Assembly (NCBI GenBank): GCA_021613375.1
Contig: CM038720.1
Coordinates: 18,747,215 to 18,811,214 of the forward strand
DNA length: 64,000 nt
Direction of reading: 5' to 3'
Origin: Megaleporinus macrocephalus
Lineage: Eukaryota > Chordata > Actinopteri > Characiformes > Anostomidae
Part shown: positions 1 through 11,579 of the stretch, piece by piece
Numbering within the stretch: the first letter of the stretch is position 1
How the letters are laid out: every line of letters starts with the position of its first letter
The notes under the pieces: model-generated
Seen by the model: the letters and a program-made list of their open reading frames with translations, nothing else
What the model was told of the DNA's origin: nothing
Databases searched by the model: none
Program-made: the position numbers and the translations under genes

Positions 1-1080
1 GATAATATAACCCATTTACTCAGCATGAAAATGCATTCAAAACCATAATGCACCAGAGATTCTGCCTCTTTAAACCGTCTCGATTCAGGTTCTAAATAGC
101 CTACACAGAACAGGCCTAGCTCCTCAAAACCGGTGGATCTGTATTGAGCGGTGACTCAGACAGCTGAAGGAGAATAAACAGCACTCTCCCACAGCAGGCC
201 TGGCTGAACAGAGCCGTTTAATATCAACTTCACGTCTGGGTTGCATAAGCACTTCAGGTCCACATAAGCATTTTGGGTCCACTTATGAATCTGACGTAGC
301 TTTCAACAGCCAGGAGAAGACTCTTCTCATCTTTTCCATGGACTGAAATACAGTCGCACAATGAAGACAAGCAGCACAGGCAGAATGCCTTTAGTCCCTT
401 TTAGCTCCAGGGGTCATATGTAGGCCTGTACTTCAATTCCTCACTCTCAAATATATATATCTTATATAGTGTGCATTGACACAACATCCATTAAATACAT
501 ATTACATAACACAACACAATTACTGTCATATATTTTATGTACTTTAGATACAAACTGTGTTAATCTAAAGTGTTTTATTACTGCTGATCTGATGCACACA
601 TTTAAACAAAATGTAAGGCTTGTTTTCAGTGTAGTTAATAATAATAGCCTTTTATTATTCATTAATAACAGTTCATGTGATGCATCCATCCTGCACTGTT
701 CCCACTGTATAAGCCTCTGGAGGCAGGTTTTTGATCTGGGGGGTCTAGGTTGGTTAGGTCAGGGTTAGCAACATTAAGTGGTAATAAAATGAGGTCAGCT
801 GACCACTGAAATGCACTGAATGACCATCCCATCAGCGTATTTTGTCATCCCTGTTGGCACTGCTCTAACAGTGGCGTAGGGAATTATGATGAATCATCTT
901 CACATATGGATTGACATATGTCCTGAGTCCTGACCTTAACCTCAATAAAAGTCTTTTGGATGCACTACCAAATCTGGACAAAATGAATGTAGCTCTGGCT
1001 CATATTTTGCAAGGCTACATATGGTTAAAAATGCCTCAGCGAATGTGCATTGTAATCCAAGCTAAAGCTGGTCTAATAAA
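1..1080. other. Intergenic, no recognised feature
   Basis: AT-rich single-copy-looking sequence. The longest open frames are under 100 codons, overlap on opposite strands and contain no motif I recognise. I see no repeat boundaries or RNA gene here. Confidence 0.5.
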
Positions 1081-1159
1081 ATATAAGAGTGTGGTGTTCT
1101 TGGCTAGGAGTTGGTATAGAACCTTTACATTACAAGGAGGCCCTTAGCTTATCAATAAG

Positions 1160-1380
1160 TTCTTCATACTTGGAGGTGTCAAGGACAAGGGAGAATTACA
1201 TTTGGCACCAGAGTGTAGCTCCCAACATCCAAAGAGAAACCAAGCAACAGCTGGCCAAGATGCTGGCGAAGAGTAGCTCCAACCAAGATTGGTGGCAATG
1301 TAATTAATAATATTGTGAAGGAGCTGCTGGAGAAGTAGGGTTCCACTCCCTCACTAAAGCTACCCTGGGAAAGAGGAGGC
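1160..1380 (+). repeat. Dispersed repeat, copy 1 (partner at 26.7 kb)
   Basis: This stretch is clearly related to 26700-26885. Shared landmarks in the same order are 'gagtgtagct', 'acatcca(a/g)agagaaa', 'cagctggcca', 'gctccaaccaag', 'atgtaatta', 'aatattgtg', 'gctgctgga' and 'agtagggtt'. The two copies lie about 25.5 kb apart in the same orientation and have small indels. The family is unknown: it may be a short mobile element, or less likely a duplicated regulatory element. No coding potential is conserved between the copies. Confidence 0.6.
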
Positions 1381-1492
1381 ACAGTCACTGTGGGAGCAAC
1401 ATCTGCATAGCTAAGAGTGTAAGCTAGCATGAGCTGATGCTGAAAAGAGATTTTGTTCTCTTTTTTTCTCAAACTCGTTCTGTCCCATTATG

Positions 1493-1494
<2 letters not shown>

Positions 1495-1542
<48 letters not shown>
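1495..1542. repeat. (CT)n microsatellite
   Basis: About 24 uninterrupted TC dinucleotides, followed by a short imperfect CT extension. The small open frame across it is a low-complexity artefact. Confidence 0.95.
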
Positions 1543-1546
<4 letters not shown>

Positions 1547-2227
1547 CACTCTGTCTCTGGTGGCTGATTCCATTTCAGACCTACTGGCTTCGCCCATATC
1601 GATCACAGAGGCATTGGTGACAAAATAAAAGAAGACATTAGGTCGGGCCTGGGAGTGGACAAAGCCACAGCGCTAAAATCCAATCGCTTAGACATGCTGT
1701 CCATGTGGAAAATCCTTCACTTCAAACCAGTTTCATTCACAGCCTATTCATTAACCTGGTTGCTCACTTGGGAGGAGCAAAACTACCAACTACATAGTCT
1801 ATTTTATTTAGTAAAAGGAATGATTCTGTTTAGAAGCATGAGCTCTGTTCAGAACCAATTGCATGCTTACATGGTTCTAGGCCTGGTGAAATGTCTTTCA
1901 AACTGACGGAAAATGTCCAAACGTGTTTCTCCTAAATGTTAGGTTTACAGAAGGGGGCAAAAACCTTTGTTACTCATAATGCAAATAAATGTTAAAATGC
2001 ATTTATTCCAAACAACTCTGGAACACTTCTGTTAGTCAATTCATCCTGGAATGTTTCACACACAACTGCTAAACCCAAAATATGCTAACAAGTTAAATTG
2101 GAAAACAAATTGAGAGAGTAACAATATAGTTCTATACAGCACCAAAAGGGTTCTGCTATTGTTATGTATTTTATTATCTCAAGTTTATACCAAGAGCAGA
2201 ACCCTTTTTGGTGCTATGTAGAACCTT

Positions 2228-2676
2228 GTTCTGGTGTTTCATATCTCTGTCTGGTATGACAGCACTAAATAAGAGTAAACTGATTAGAATGACTAAGATG
2301 GCAGGGAAAATAATTGGCTGGCAACAAAAGTCATTAGACATCCTTTATAATAGTGCTTTACTTAGGAAAGCCACAGCAATAATTAGTGACCCGATGCATC
2401 CTCTTTATGCTGAGTTTGAGCTGCTCCCCTCAGACCGGCACTACAGAGTGCCTTTGATGAATAAAAAGGTCTATAAAGGAGCTTTTGTTCCTAATACTAT
2501 CAAATATATTAACAAATTGCACTAATCTGTATCAAGGTCTGTGTATGTTTTATGTATTTATATTATCTGTATTTATTCGTGTTTTTTTTTGTTTTTTTTT
2601 TTTTTGCCTGTGTTCTGCTCAGACAGGACAATAAAGCTTTATCTATTCTATTCTATTCCATTCTATTCTATTCTAT
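2228..2676 (+). mobile_element. LINE (L2/CR1-like) 3' end, 5'-truncated
   Basis: An open frame ending at 2525 encodes the tail of a non-LTR retrotransposon ORF2. It includes 'KLIRMTKMAGKIIG', then 'ALLRKATAIISDPMHPLY', 'FELLPSDRHYRVP' and 'GAFVPNTI'. This matches the usual post-reverse-transcriptase order (KA..I..D..HPL, LLPS.R.YR.P, .FVP.AI..LN) of L2/CR1-type elements. Downstream come T-rich sequence, an AATAAAG signal at about 2630 and a (TATTC)n tail at 2640-2676, typical of a LINE 3' end. Reverse transcriptase and endonuclease domains are missing, so it is a dead fragment. It sits inside a family A DNA element. Confidence 0.75.
2637..2676 (+). repeat. (TATTC)n tail of the LINE
   Basis: About eight pentamers 'attct', with one C substitution, directly after the AATAAAG of the LINE 3' untranslated region. 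Confidence 0.85.
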
Positions 2677-2969
2677 CCAACACATCCTCCAACAAACTAA
2701 AGAACCATTTCACCATGCAGTGAACCATTTAATTAGGCCAGTGGTTCTACATTAAAGTCATGGTTCTAAATAAAACTATTGCCTTTACTACAGAATCCTA
2801 TCAGAAGCATCTTTTTAAGAGTGTACTATTCCAAAGTTCACCATTTAAATTGAAATACAATGTTATTTCAAAGGCTTGTATAAAATTATGTGTTAACACT
2901 TCTTATAAATTCTGTGTTTATAAAACTTTATTAATATTAGAAATAAAGAAAGGTTTTGTGTGTGCTATG

Positions 2970-4357
2970 CAGTGTTAATTTCGCTGACAAACTATTTTCG
3001 TCATAGTTTTCGTCAAGGAACCTTTTTTTTCATGACGAAAACGAGACAATAACTAACTAAAATCTACAGAAAGGCTAAAAACTATGACGAAATTTATTGA
3101 CACTTTAGTCAACGAATAAAAACGAGACGAACATGTTTGGCAGGGACGACATCCAATCAGAACTGATTTAGTTTTGTGAAAGGCGGGGACAAGTTAGGAA
3201 AACATTAAATCACAACTACTTCGGCGTGTATGGAGAGGCGGAACAAGCCGAGTAGCCGTCAATCAAACGCACACGTACAAAAATTTGGTCTAAACCCAGG
3301 AAGACCATATGAGCCTGTGACCTGTCGCTACTCATGATGGAACTAAGTTGATTGTGTGAGCAGTGTGAGCAGAGAGAAACAGAGTTTAGAGTTTGTGTTT
3401 AGAGAAAATCACCACACTGCGCTGGACATCAGCCCTTCAGCACCACCGTCAGCTAGCTTTACCGATGCTAACGCTAGCTTAGCCTTGCTTAATCGTAGTC
3501 CTGCACACTGCCCTGTACAGTTTAGAGCGTGTCCTGCTGTAAACGCTGTATTAACTCAGTAAGGGTAATGGTCAGATTAGTCGGATCAGGTCTGATTAGT
3601 TGATCAGGTATGTGGGAAGCAGGTGAAACGCTGTATGTGCAGAGCCAGAGTCGGGAAACTAGCTAGCTAACTCCAATGGTCTGCGTTTGATGATCATGTC
3701 CCAAATCTCTCCATACACACTAGAAAGTGCACGAAACAGATTAGCTAATTTTATTTACAATTAATTAGTGCATGTAATATGCAGTGTGTGCCTCTAGTGA
3801 ACACTGTGATCTGGAGATGTGGCAGTTTTTTTCATCCAACTGAATTGCACAATTAAAAATATTTTCATATTAAAAAATGATAATTGCAATTAATGTAGAC
3901 TAGTTCATCACAGAACATGTAATTTAATTAGATCGACAGCACTAGTAACAACTATCAAATAAATAAGAGATAAATGAAAAGGTGATACAAGGATAAAATA
4001 ACAGTTGTCTATTATTCACTCTGCAGTTATGGAAGACCTCAGATGTTTTTTAAATCTATTTATATGTGTATTGGTCTTTCAAACATGAATAATATTCCAT
4101 AACTGGCTAATAAATGTTTAATTTTGTGTAAGTTTATATAATGATTTAAATAATTGAAGGAAACTGAAAAAAAGCATTACATTTTACACCCTTTATATTT
4201 TAGTCGACTGAATCGACTGTAGATTTAGTCGACTATATTCTTATGATAATTAGTCGACTAAACCTAGACTAAAACTAAAAACTATTGAGATGACTAAATT
4301 ATGACTAAAACTAAGTGACATTTCAGTCAAAAGACTAAGACTAAGACTAAAACACTG
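2970..4357. mobile_element. Non-autonomous hAT-type transposon with 8-bp TSD
   Basis: A 1388-bp element bounded by 'cagtgtt' at 2970 and 'aacactg' ending at 4357, which are inverted repeats of each other. It is flanked by a perfect 8-bp direct repeat 'gtgctatg' at 2962-2969 and 4358-4365. An 8-bp target duplication with CAG..CTG ends is characteristic of the hAT superfamily. Inside the left end are iterated 'gtcatagttttcgtca' and 'gacgaaaacgag' motifs. Inside the right end are 'tagtcgacta' and many 'gactaaaact' units, which are subterminal repeats that commonly bind transposase. No transposase frame survives: the centre (about 3340-3560) has only short frames, so the element would need a transposase supplied elsewhere. 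The intact TSD suggests the insertion is not very old. Confidence 0.85.
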
Positions 4358-4365
4358 GTGCTATG

Positions 4366-5066
4366 TAATGCCTTATAAATACATTATTAAATATAAACAG
4401 GATTTGTAGGAAGGTTAGCCAATAAGATGCTAGTAATATGAAAGCAGTACTTTGGTCCTAATAAAACTTTATTTAACCTGGAGTCAACCTTTTTCGAGAT
4501 CAAGCTACTACTTTCAGAACATTTCATTGCTGACTATATATATGACTACATATTACTGAATTGTGGCCTTAAAGTCTTCATTTCTGTGTTCAGGATTTTA
4601 TGGGCACGTCTGAAATTATGGAACAATGATGCACTGGAGGCATGCTTGTCATGACCCCTCCACTAACACTATAATGCTATAAACATTAGAGTGCATTAGC
4701 ATGGGCGAGGTCAGTGCCCAGGACTACCTTTCACACCCCCTGGCTCCTGCTATGACTCGACAGAACCTGCTTCGATAACTTTAACTAAGGTAATGGTGCT
4801 ATCAGCTGCAAAGTACTTTAAGTAGGCAAACCTACCCAACTCGAGGATTACATTTGCATTCTACATTAACAGGTTAGAGACTGGACTATAGAATTTTGAG
4901 TTGCTTTAGTCCGAAAGCACGTTGGTAGCATGTCGCAGACATCTCTGAAACACTTTTACTCATGATGTAAGTTAATGAAACTATTTTTTTTATTTTTTTA
5001 TATTAAGTTTACAACAGTAGAAAACATATCTTGTGTCTTGACTTAAGTACTAAAGTAATATATACC

Positions 5067-5069
<3 letters not shown>
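4366..5069. other. Intergenic, no recognised feature
   Basis: Unique-looking AT-rich sequence between the hAT element and the AT tract. No open frame, RNA gene or repeat family recognised. Confidence 0.45.

Positions 5070-5160
<91 letters not shown>
5070..5160. repeat. (TA)n microsatellite with T-run
   Basis: About 38 uninterrupted TA dinucleotides (5070-5145) followed by about 16 T. A self-complementary tract of this length can extrude cruciforms and is a common assembly weak point. Confidence 0.95.
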
Positions 5161-5394
5161 GTAATGTTTAATTTAACCAAACAGTTAACAACGCTGTAGA
5201 TGACTGCATAATAATGAGAAACGTCAAGATGCTAATAAAATTAACAATTTTGTCATGTTCCAAGTGAATGTGAGGCAGAAAACTTGACAAAAAAGTTATT
5301 AAACTTGCTGATAACTTTGGTGCACCCAAAATATATGGTAAATCAAATGGAATGTAACCTGCATATTAATATGTGTCTCTTTTTCTCTCCTTTC

Positions 5395-5960
5395 CTCCCT
5401 TTCTCCTCTCCTTAAGATGAGTCATGAGGAGCAGGGACACATGAGCACCATCTCCTGTGGGCTCTAATTGCAATCAATTAAGGAGCTTGAGAGGCGTGGA
5501 ATATGAGCCGGGAGACGGGACGTCCGCCGAGGACAGCAGAGCCGGGCGGAGGTGAGGAGGCAGCACGCCATTGATTAAAATCGATATCCAACATCTTAAG
5601 CAGCTGCTTACAAACAGGCCTGACCTTGGTCCCATAATTTTAACCCACCAAACAGAAAACAGGGGAGGACGTCCGAGCCATGCAGGAGCAGTTCAATGGC
5701 ACAGCCACAAAGGAGGATGAAGAGAGAGAATGTACCTGTTTTACACCCAAACAATGCTCCAGTATGTTTTTTATTATTTAAATTCAGCTCCTATTGTTAT
5801 TCGTCTCCAGTTCCCCGGCTAGCCATCGCGCGCTAGTCTCCTCCTGACAGCTTGGCAATCAGAGTGTAAAAATTGGTACCATTTTCTTGCCTATTCCCAG
5901 TGTGACCGTGGCTGGCGTAAACATAGGTCATAGAATAATAAACAAGCTGTCACTCCAAAT
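5395..5960. other. Candidate conserved non-coding element
   Basis: A block of balanced composition after the AT tract, without repeat character. It holds clustered homeodomain-like sites ('tctaattgcaatcaattaag' near 5464, 'cattgattaaaatcgat' near 5570), an E-box-like 'cagctg' near 5600 and a nuclear-receptor-like half site 'tgaccttgg' at 5621-5629. No open frame exceeds 60 codons. The look is that of vertebrate regulatory conserved elements, but conservation cannot be measured here. Confidence 0.35.
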
Positions 5961-6239
5961 GGGCTGCAATGTCTGGCTAACTGAGGCACTTCTTTTCTTT
6001 ATCTGCTGAAGAAGAAGAGGAAAAACACAGGACTGTCTGCAAACAACATAACTTCCATGTTCTATGTTATTATTATGTGAAGATGGGTTCACCAGACAAC
6101 GGCACTAGGTTATGACCATACCACTGCAGCTTATACAACATAATAAAAGTGCCAAAAAGGGTTCCTGAAAGTGATGCCTCGGAAAATTATTTCTGACTCT
6201 CTATCTGGTTCTCAGGCTTTTCCTCAAATGGTCCACATC

Positions 6240-6700
6240 TACACTCTCAAAAAAAAAAAAAAAGATCAGATAATGGTTCTATTTAGAGCCATGAACATGA
6301 AGCATTTACATGCTTAAATGGTTCTTTGCATATTGAAAGATTGAAGAATTGTTTTTTAGATTAATGGAGAATGTGTTAGAAATGGTTCACCAAAAGGGTT
6401 ACAAGCTTGACACTGTAACACCAGAGCCCTTTTTGGTGCTATAGCCATATACAACACATTCTCCATAAATCTGAAGAACCATTTTATGCACGAAATAATT
6501 CTTAAAAAAGATGTTCTTTGAGGGTTCTTCAGTAAAGACTTTGTTCTATATAGTATAAGGCTTAAAACAACAGAAGAACCATTTTTGGTGCTACAAATAC
6601 AATATATTCTCCATGAATCTGAGGAACTGTTACCTATGTAAACATATAAATGGTTCTACATAGAACTAATGGTTCTAGACAAAAGTCTTAAAAAAACATC
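6240..6700. mobile_element. Small palindromic DNA element (family A) copies
   Basis: Starts at a 'ta' followed by 'cactctcaaaa' and carries the family landmarks 'atggttct', 'caccaaaagggtt', 'gagccctttttggtgct', 'caacacattctccat' and 'ctgaagaacc'. A second, shorter run of the same landmarks ('agaaccatttttggtgct', 'attctccat', 'ggttctacatagaac') follows from about 6560. The locus is therefore probably two overlapping or tandem copies. There is no coding potential. Confidence 0.6.
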
Positions 6701-6839
6701 CAACGTTTTTTATTTAACAGGATTTAAGGACTGGTTTCAGAACCAGTGCATTGAATAACCTTTTAATGAATAGTTCTCTGGAACATGATGTGTGTAAGTT
6801 TGAAGGAACTGCAAATAATGTTGTTTCTGGATATAACAA

Positions 6840-6955
6840 TCCGTGGTCAGGAGTCCAAGATGGCCTATCTGGCCTTGCTTTCTCTGGGTGGGTATGATGG
6901 ACCCCCTCCTCTCCACCTTTGCACAATGCTAACCAATGCAGACATCTGTTAGTTG
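6840..6955 (+). repeat. Dispersed repeat ('tttctctgggtgggta' family), copy 1
   Basis: Shares 'tttctctgggtgggta', then 'gatg' and a C-rich stretch, 'atgcta.. caa' and 'tgtctg' with 59950-60035. The family is unknown. The short minus-strand frame over it is not informative. Confidence 0.45.
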
Positions 6956-8520
6956 ATGTAACAAAAACAGTAGTTAATGTTTATCTTCAAGGCTGTTAAG
7001 GTCCGAAACACAGGAGGTCCTAATTAACCCACCAGATGCCATAAAAGTCTCAAAATCTAAATTCTCTAAAATCTAAAAAATTTTTTTTAGAAAATTTTAT
7101 TTTAATTTTATTTTTAGAAAAAATTATGTTAAGATAGCACAAGAATAATGATCGTTGTAAAATACATTTAAATGGTAAATGGGTTTTGGTGCACTGGACA
7201 ACTTCAGACATTTAATTTTGATTAAATTAACATTTTTAAGAATGACTGATTACCACATGTCTATTATTTTATTACTTAATCTTATACTATGAAGTGATGG
7301 TCAGGTCGGTGGATCAAATCACAGACATTCTCCTCACTCTGCTTAAAACCTTTATTATGCTAATTGTATCTCAAACATTTAAATTCAAGCAATTAAATTC
7401 AGGCAGTTAATGTTTGGAAACATACCACTGTGATATTATATCAGTATCTTACACTGAGACTGCCAGACCTACCTCTGCAGCGTTCAGACCCACCTCTGTG
7501 AGTGTTCTGCAACATGTAGCGGTTTACAAAGCGGATTTAAAGCCAGAGCAATTAGGAAGGCAGGTCTTTTAAATGGAAGTTAACGACATGGGTCTCTGGG
7601 CCAGGCCCACACAAAAGAGAATTAGCCCACCATTGTGGTAATTTTTGTCAGAGTTGTGAATAGAGGGCTCCTCCTTTCAACTAAAAGGATCAAATCCTTT
7701 CTGTGTGTTTCATTTGCTGGATTGATGCACAGTCGGAGGTACCGCTAACTTCATTACGCAGCTCACACCTGTGTATTCAGCACTGACGCCAGCTCCCAGT
7801 GGGCTAGCCTCATCAGCTTCTTCAACTAAAATGTGCAAAACTAAAAATATTGTGACTAATTTGCCGACAAGGGACATGATAGCACCCAAAGCAATCGCTC
7901 TACTCAAATGACTGAGCGTAAAATTGAAAAAAGGAGATTTACAGTATTTTCTTAGCACTGCTAGCATTTCTTAGCGTGGACATATGTGAAGTGATGCAGA
8001 TTTTAGTGCGACTACTTACGTTCTAATGTTCCATCCAGCCAAGCTTATCCAGTCATCTGACACAGCTTTGATGGACATTTGATAAATTGCTATTTGAAAC
8101 CAGAGACTGAGTTTCTGTGTTAGGGGTTATGAAGATGAGAAGCTGTTATCATGGTCTTTTGTGGATCAGAGGACAGTAGGAAACATGAGGTCACAGTCTA
8201 AGTACTGTCTTATGAAATACAACCCTAAAATACAGTTATTTGTCTGCTGTGTGTCCAGCTGGTGCAGAATACACGTTAAACAGACGACACGGGATGAATA
8301 TGAAAATACTGATTATCTTCAGTCATTAATCACTTCTTTATCCTCTTTATAGGTGATTTATTTAGTGGTTTATACATGTGATTTATATGTACGTCAAGTG
8401 AAAGCGTGATGAAGGATCACCCGTAAGGCTTCCCTCAGATTCAGCGTGTTTTGTGCCTTTAACAGGTGTTAATATGTATTTACTGAGAACCATAAGGCAG
8501 TTCAGCATATTAACCAAGCT
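6956..8520. other. Intergenic, no recognised feature
   Basis: Mostly AT-rich sequence with an A/T-only patch at about 7075-7125. An 85-codon minus-strand frame at 7710-7967 has no recognisable motif. No repeats confidently identified. Confidence 0.4.
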
Positions 8521-8521
8521 A

Positions 8522-8528
8522 TATGTTT

Positions 8529-8560
<32 letters not shown>

Positions 8561-8840
8561 GTCTCTCTTCCTTTGTGTCTCCCACTATGCTCTCTCTTTA
8601 TCTCTTCACTAGGGTTTCATGCTAACCTTCTCTTACTCATTCCTTCTTTCTTTCTTTCCTTTGCATTCTCTTTCTTATTATCTCTTCCCCTCCCTCTCTT
8701 ACCCTTCTCTCTTCTTTTGTCTTTTGCCCTTTTTGCTTCTTTTTTTTGCTCTCCCCCTCTTCCTGTCTCCCTCTTGCTCTCTCTTGCTATTTTTGCTTTC
8801 TTTCTCCCTCTCTCTGTGCTCTCACTCATTCTCAAGCTTC
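8522..8840. repeat. Pyrimidine-rich low-complexity tract
   Basis: CT-rich sequence on the plus strand, including a (CTTT)n run at about 8536-8560. It produces a 155-codon Leu/Ser/Phe-rich plus frame and an Arg/Lys/Glu-rich minus frame, both composition artefacts. Confidence 0.85.
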
Positions 8841-9392
8841 CTGGTTTTCACTTTCCAGCCGTGTCTTTGCGTTTATCCATACTTATACATGACTTAGTGA
8901 TGGTATGTAGCAAAATTTGAACTACTATCATCATTTGGGAGAAAACATACATAGAACATAACACGTCAGATTTGCAACATCTGCAGGGGCTCGATAGGGA
9001 CGATTTCCAAAAATGCCAGCCATATTTCTCCATAGACAAAATGTCTTAGTCCCATCATTCTTATTTGGGCATGTTGCCAACCACAAAATAACACACGACC
9101 TCAGAGGTCTGTAGTGGAGCAGCACGTCTCCCATTCCTCCTCTACACATGTCGACATGACACTCAGGCATCTAGAGACGCCTCGAGTGCACCCTACCGCC
9201 GTTTAGGATAATTAGTCATGCCAGGGCAGGAGGCGCCCTTGCTCGACTCGGCTAATGCAGCCGGGACAGGAGCTGCAGGATGGATTAGACCGTCCATCAC
9301 TGCTCAAGAGCTCAGACCGCCGTGGTGTGGACTATACGATAGCCAGCCGTCAGCCTGCTAAGCCTGATACGGTTACAGACACAAAGCATGCA

Positions 9393-9394
<2 letters not shown>

Positions 9395-9468
<74 letters not shown>
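9395..9468. repeat. (AT)n-(GA)n compound microsatellite
   Basis: About 21 AT dinucleotides (9395-9436) joined directly to about 16 GA dinucleotides (9437-9468). Confidence 0.95.
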
Positions 9469-9472
<4 letters not shown>

Positions 9473-9689
9473 TAAATATTGACATAGAAAAAAGTAGATT
9501 GCAGCAGAGAGCTTGTTTTATTACATGCCAGGTTTGATTTCATCTCTTCATTCATGTTTAATCCTCAGAGTTCACAGTTATTGCTAGTGAAAATATGAAA
9601 ATATTCAGTATAAATTATTATTCTTATTCTTGGCTCTGTGTAATAGGCAGAGACATTCTGTCAAAAGTCAGAATTCAATACTTACAATC

Positions 9690-9805
9690 CATAAATGATT
9701 TGTGTTGTTAAGTAGAAGAGGAGACATATATATGTTATGATTTAAATCTGCTGAACAGTTATATTCATGTTTTGTGAAAAGCAGATCCATCATTTGTATT
9801 TCTGC
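9690..9805 (+). repeat. Dispersed repeat (family T), partial copy
   Basis: Nearly the same as 39695-39805: 'tttgtgttgttaagt', 'agaggagacata', 'gttatattcatgttttgtg', 'aaaagcagatccatc' and 'atttctgc' follow in the same order. A third, divergent relative lies on the minus strand at about 22716-22920. This copy represents only the downstream part of the unit. Confidence 0.65.
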
Positions 9806-11230
9806 CACATTTTTGACACCAAAACAAATGGATACATGAGGGCAGTACAACAAATCATATTTGAACATTATTGCAATATGACTTTCCACCATAATCACAT
9901 CATTAGAACTGCTATGATACTTAGGTTACTAGGTTACTATGTAGGTGCTGTGGATTTGAGCTGAGGGCAAAGAAAACAATAGAGCTTCTGTTGAAGGAAA
10001 ATTGAATGGGAGACTATTGGAGAAAAAGGGGAAGAAAAAATTTTAATTTGGGCTTAGCAGTTTAGTCATTGTCCAAAATTGTTTGGCAATTTTTATTTTT
10101 CTATATTATTTGAACACGACAAGTGTTTTTTTTTACCTGCTCTCAAAAATCCTTACTAAGAAACACACATACAAGGGTTTCAAATAAACAAAATGAACCT
10201 AAACCTAGCGTTATGAAAAACATAGTTCTGGCCCTAAAATCTGATTGACTGAACTGTTTTCAAAGCCATTGTAAAACATTTTGACATACATCTATGGCTG
10301 CCTAACAGCACTGAACACTGAATTACTGATCACTTTATGAAACATCCTGCTGTTACTGAAATAACCTTTCAGATGAAGTAAGAACCCAGTTGCGTTTAAA
10401 CTTACAGGTAAATTAACTTATTTACTTATCTAGAATAAGGCTGGTCAGTTAGTTAGCAGGCTAAAAGATAAGTAACATTCTAACAAACTCCAAGAATTGA
10501 TATTACAGAACTAGAGCACTTACAATATGATAGACAGCAAAAACTGCAAAATATAAAAGTCTGAAGAATGTCATTTTGACGTCTTACACACTTCTAATAT
10601 TTGTGTTTTAGTCCGAGGTAGCATACTCTAAACATACTCATTTTTTTATTTTAATGATTAACAATTTTACTACATGTTGGACCACAGAGGGCATGTGTTT
10701 TTGTGATTTTACCAAGAAAAAGGCTTGTACTCCACCTAATGTCACACACAGCCTCAAGTGACTCATTGCTTCATTAGACTCTTTTTAGAGCCACACATAA
10801 CACATTTAACAACTGAACTAAACTCAGATCACAACTAAACAAAAATAAAAGTATTCAAAAATGTGTACTTCTCATATATCTATATAAAAATAAATATATT
10901 TATTTATTTATTTATTTTATCTGTAGACATTCTAGTTTAAAAAAAAGTCATTGAGGTAAAGCTGACTCTCAGCCTTTCAGAGCACTAAAATCTGCTTGAA
11001 GTTCTTCTGTAAGTAGCTGTAAGTATTTGATTTCTTTCTATTTTGCACAATAGTGACCTTTGTTTCGTATTTTGCTGTTGCTGTCTGTGCCTGTCGCGTC
11101 CAGTCAGAGGTGCACTATATAAAAAATGTATTGCTTGTCATATGGTCGTCATGATATCTGAACATTACTGAACATGAATATTGTGCAGCCCTAGTTTACA
11201 GAAAGGTTACAGAAAACAAATTTGATTTTT
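9806..11230. other. Intergenic, mostly unrecognised
   Basis: AT-rich sequence containing a short (TTTA)n run at 10893-10917. No gene or clear repeat boundary found, although parts (10150-10380) read like degraded mobile-element sequence. Confidence 0.35.
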
Positions 11231-11234
11231 ATTG

Positions 11235-11575
11235 GATAACACTTTAGAACAAGTCTACTCTTATAAAGGGCTTAAAAGGAGTTTATTAATGTTATTAATA
11301 ATCAGCTCAAAATCATTAATAAGAAATTGCAACATGAGTAAAAAGGGCAAGAGTGAATGCGCATTGTTTTTTATTGCTAAAGCTCAGATTTTAATGTTTA
11401 CTGACATTGCACTGTTTTCTTAATCAGTCAGCATTAAACCCATTCAAAGTTTCATCAACAGAACAGTCCTTTATATTAACATGTTACAACTGAACTAACT
11501 AACAACTATTAATAAACTAATTGTAAACCCTTTATAAGCCCTTTAAAAGGGTAGTCTTATTTTAAAATGGTATCT
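11235..11575. mobile_element. Palindromic MITE-like element
   Basis: The ends are roughly inverted. The left end has 'ataacactttagaac', 'cttataaagggctta' and 'gtttattaat'. The right end has 'ttaataaacta', 'ccctttataagccctttaaa' and 'ttaaaatggtat'. The interior is AT-rich with no coding capacity. Arms of about 60 bp and a size near 340 bp fit a miniature inverted-repeat element. Exact termini and target duplication are unclear. Confidence 0.5.
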
Positions 11576-11579
11576 TTGA

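Larger units (their letters stand above)
2125..2825. mobile_element. Small palindromic DNA element (family A), interrupted by a LINE
   Basis: Two facing arms, 'cagcaccaaaagggttctgc' near 2140 and its inverted counterpart 'gcagaaccctttttggtgct' near 2195, form the core of a non-autonomous element. The expected continuation ('caacacat', 'aaagaaccatttcacc', 'gtggttctaca', 'tttttaagagtgta') resumes only at about 2678 and runs to 2825. The intervening 2228-2676 is a LINE fragment. The left terminus (expected 'tacactcttaaaa') is not seen, so this copy is truncated on the left. Related copies lie at 6240-6700, 15925-16260, 31747-31930 and 35345-35660. The 'ta' dinucleotides at the preserved ends suggest a TA target, which is inferred only. 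Confidence 0.6.

Noticed and set aside
8453..8920. 155-codon Leu/Ser/Phe-rich frame that looks like a membrane protein
   Set aside because: Lies in a pyrimidine-rich tract; hydrophobicity is a by-product of TTT/CTT/TCT codons.
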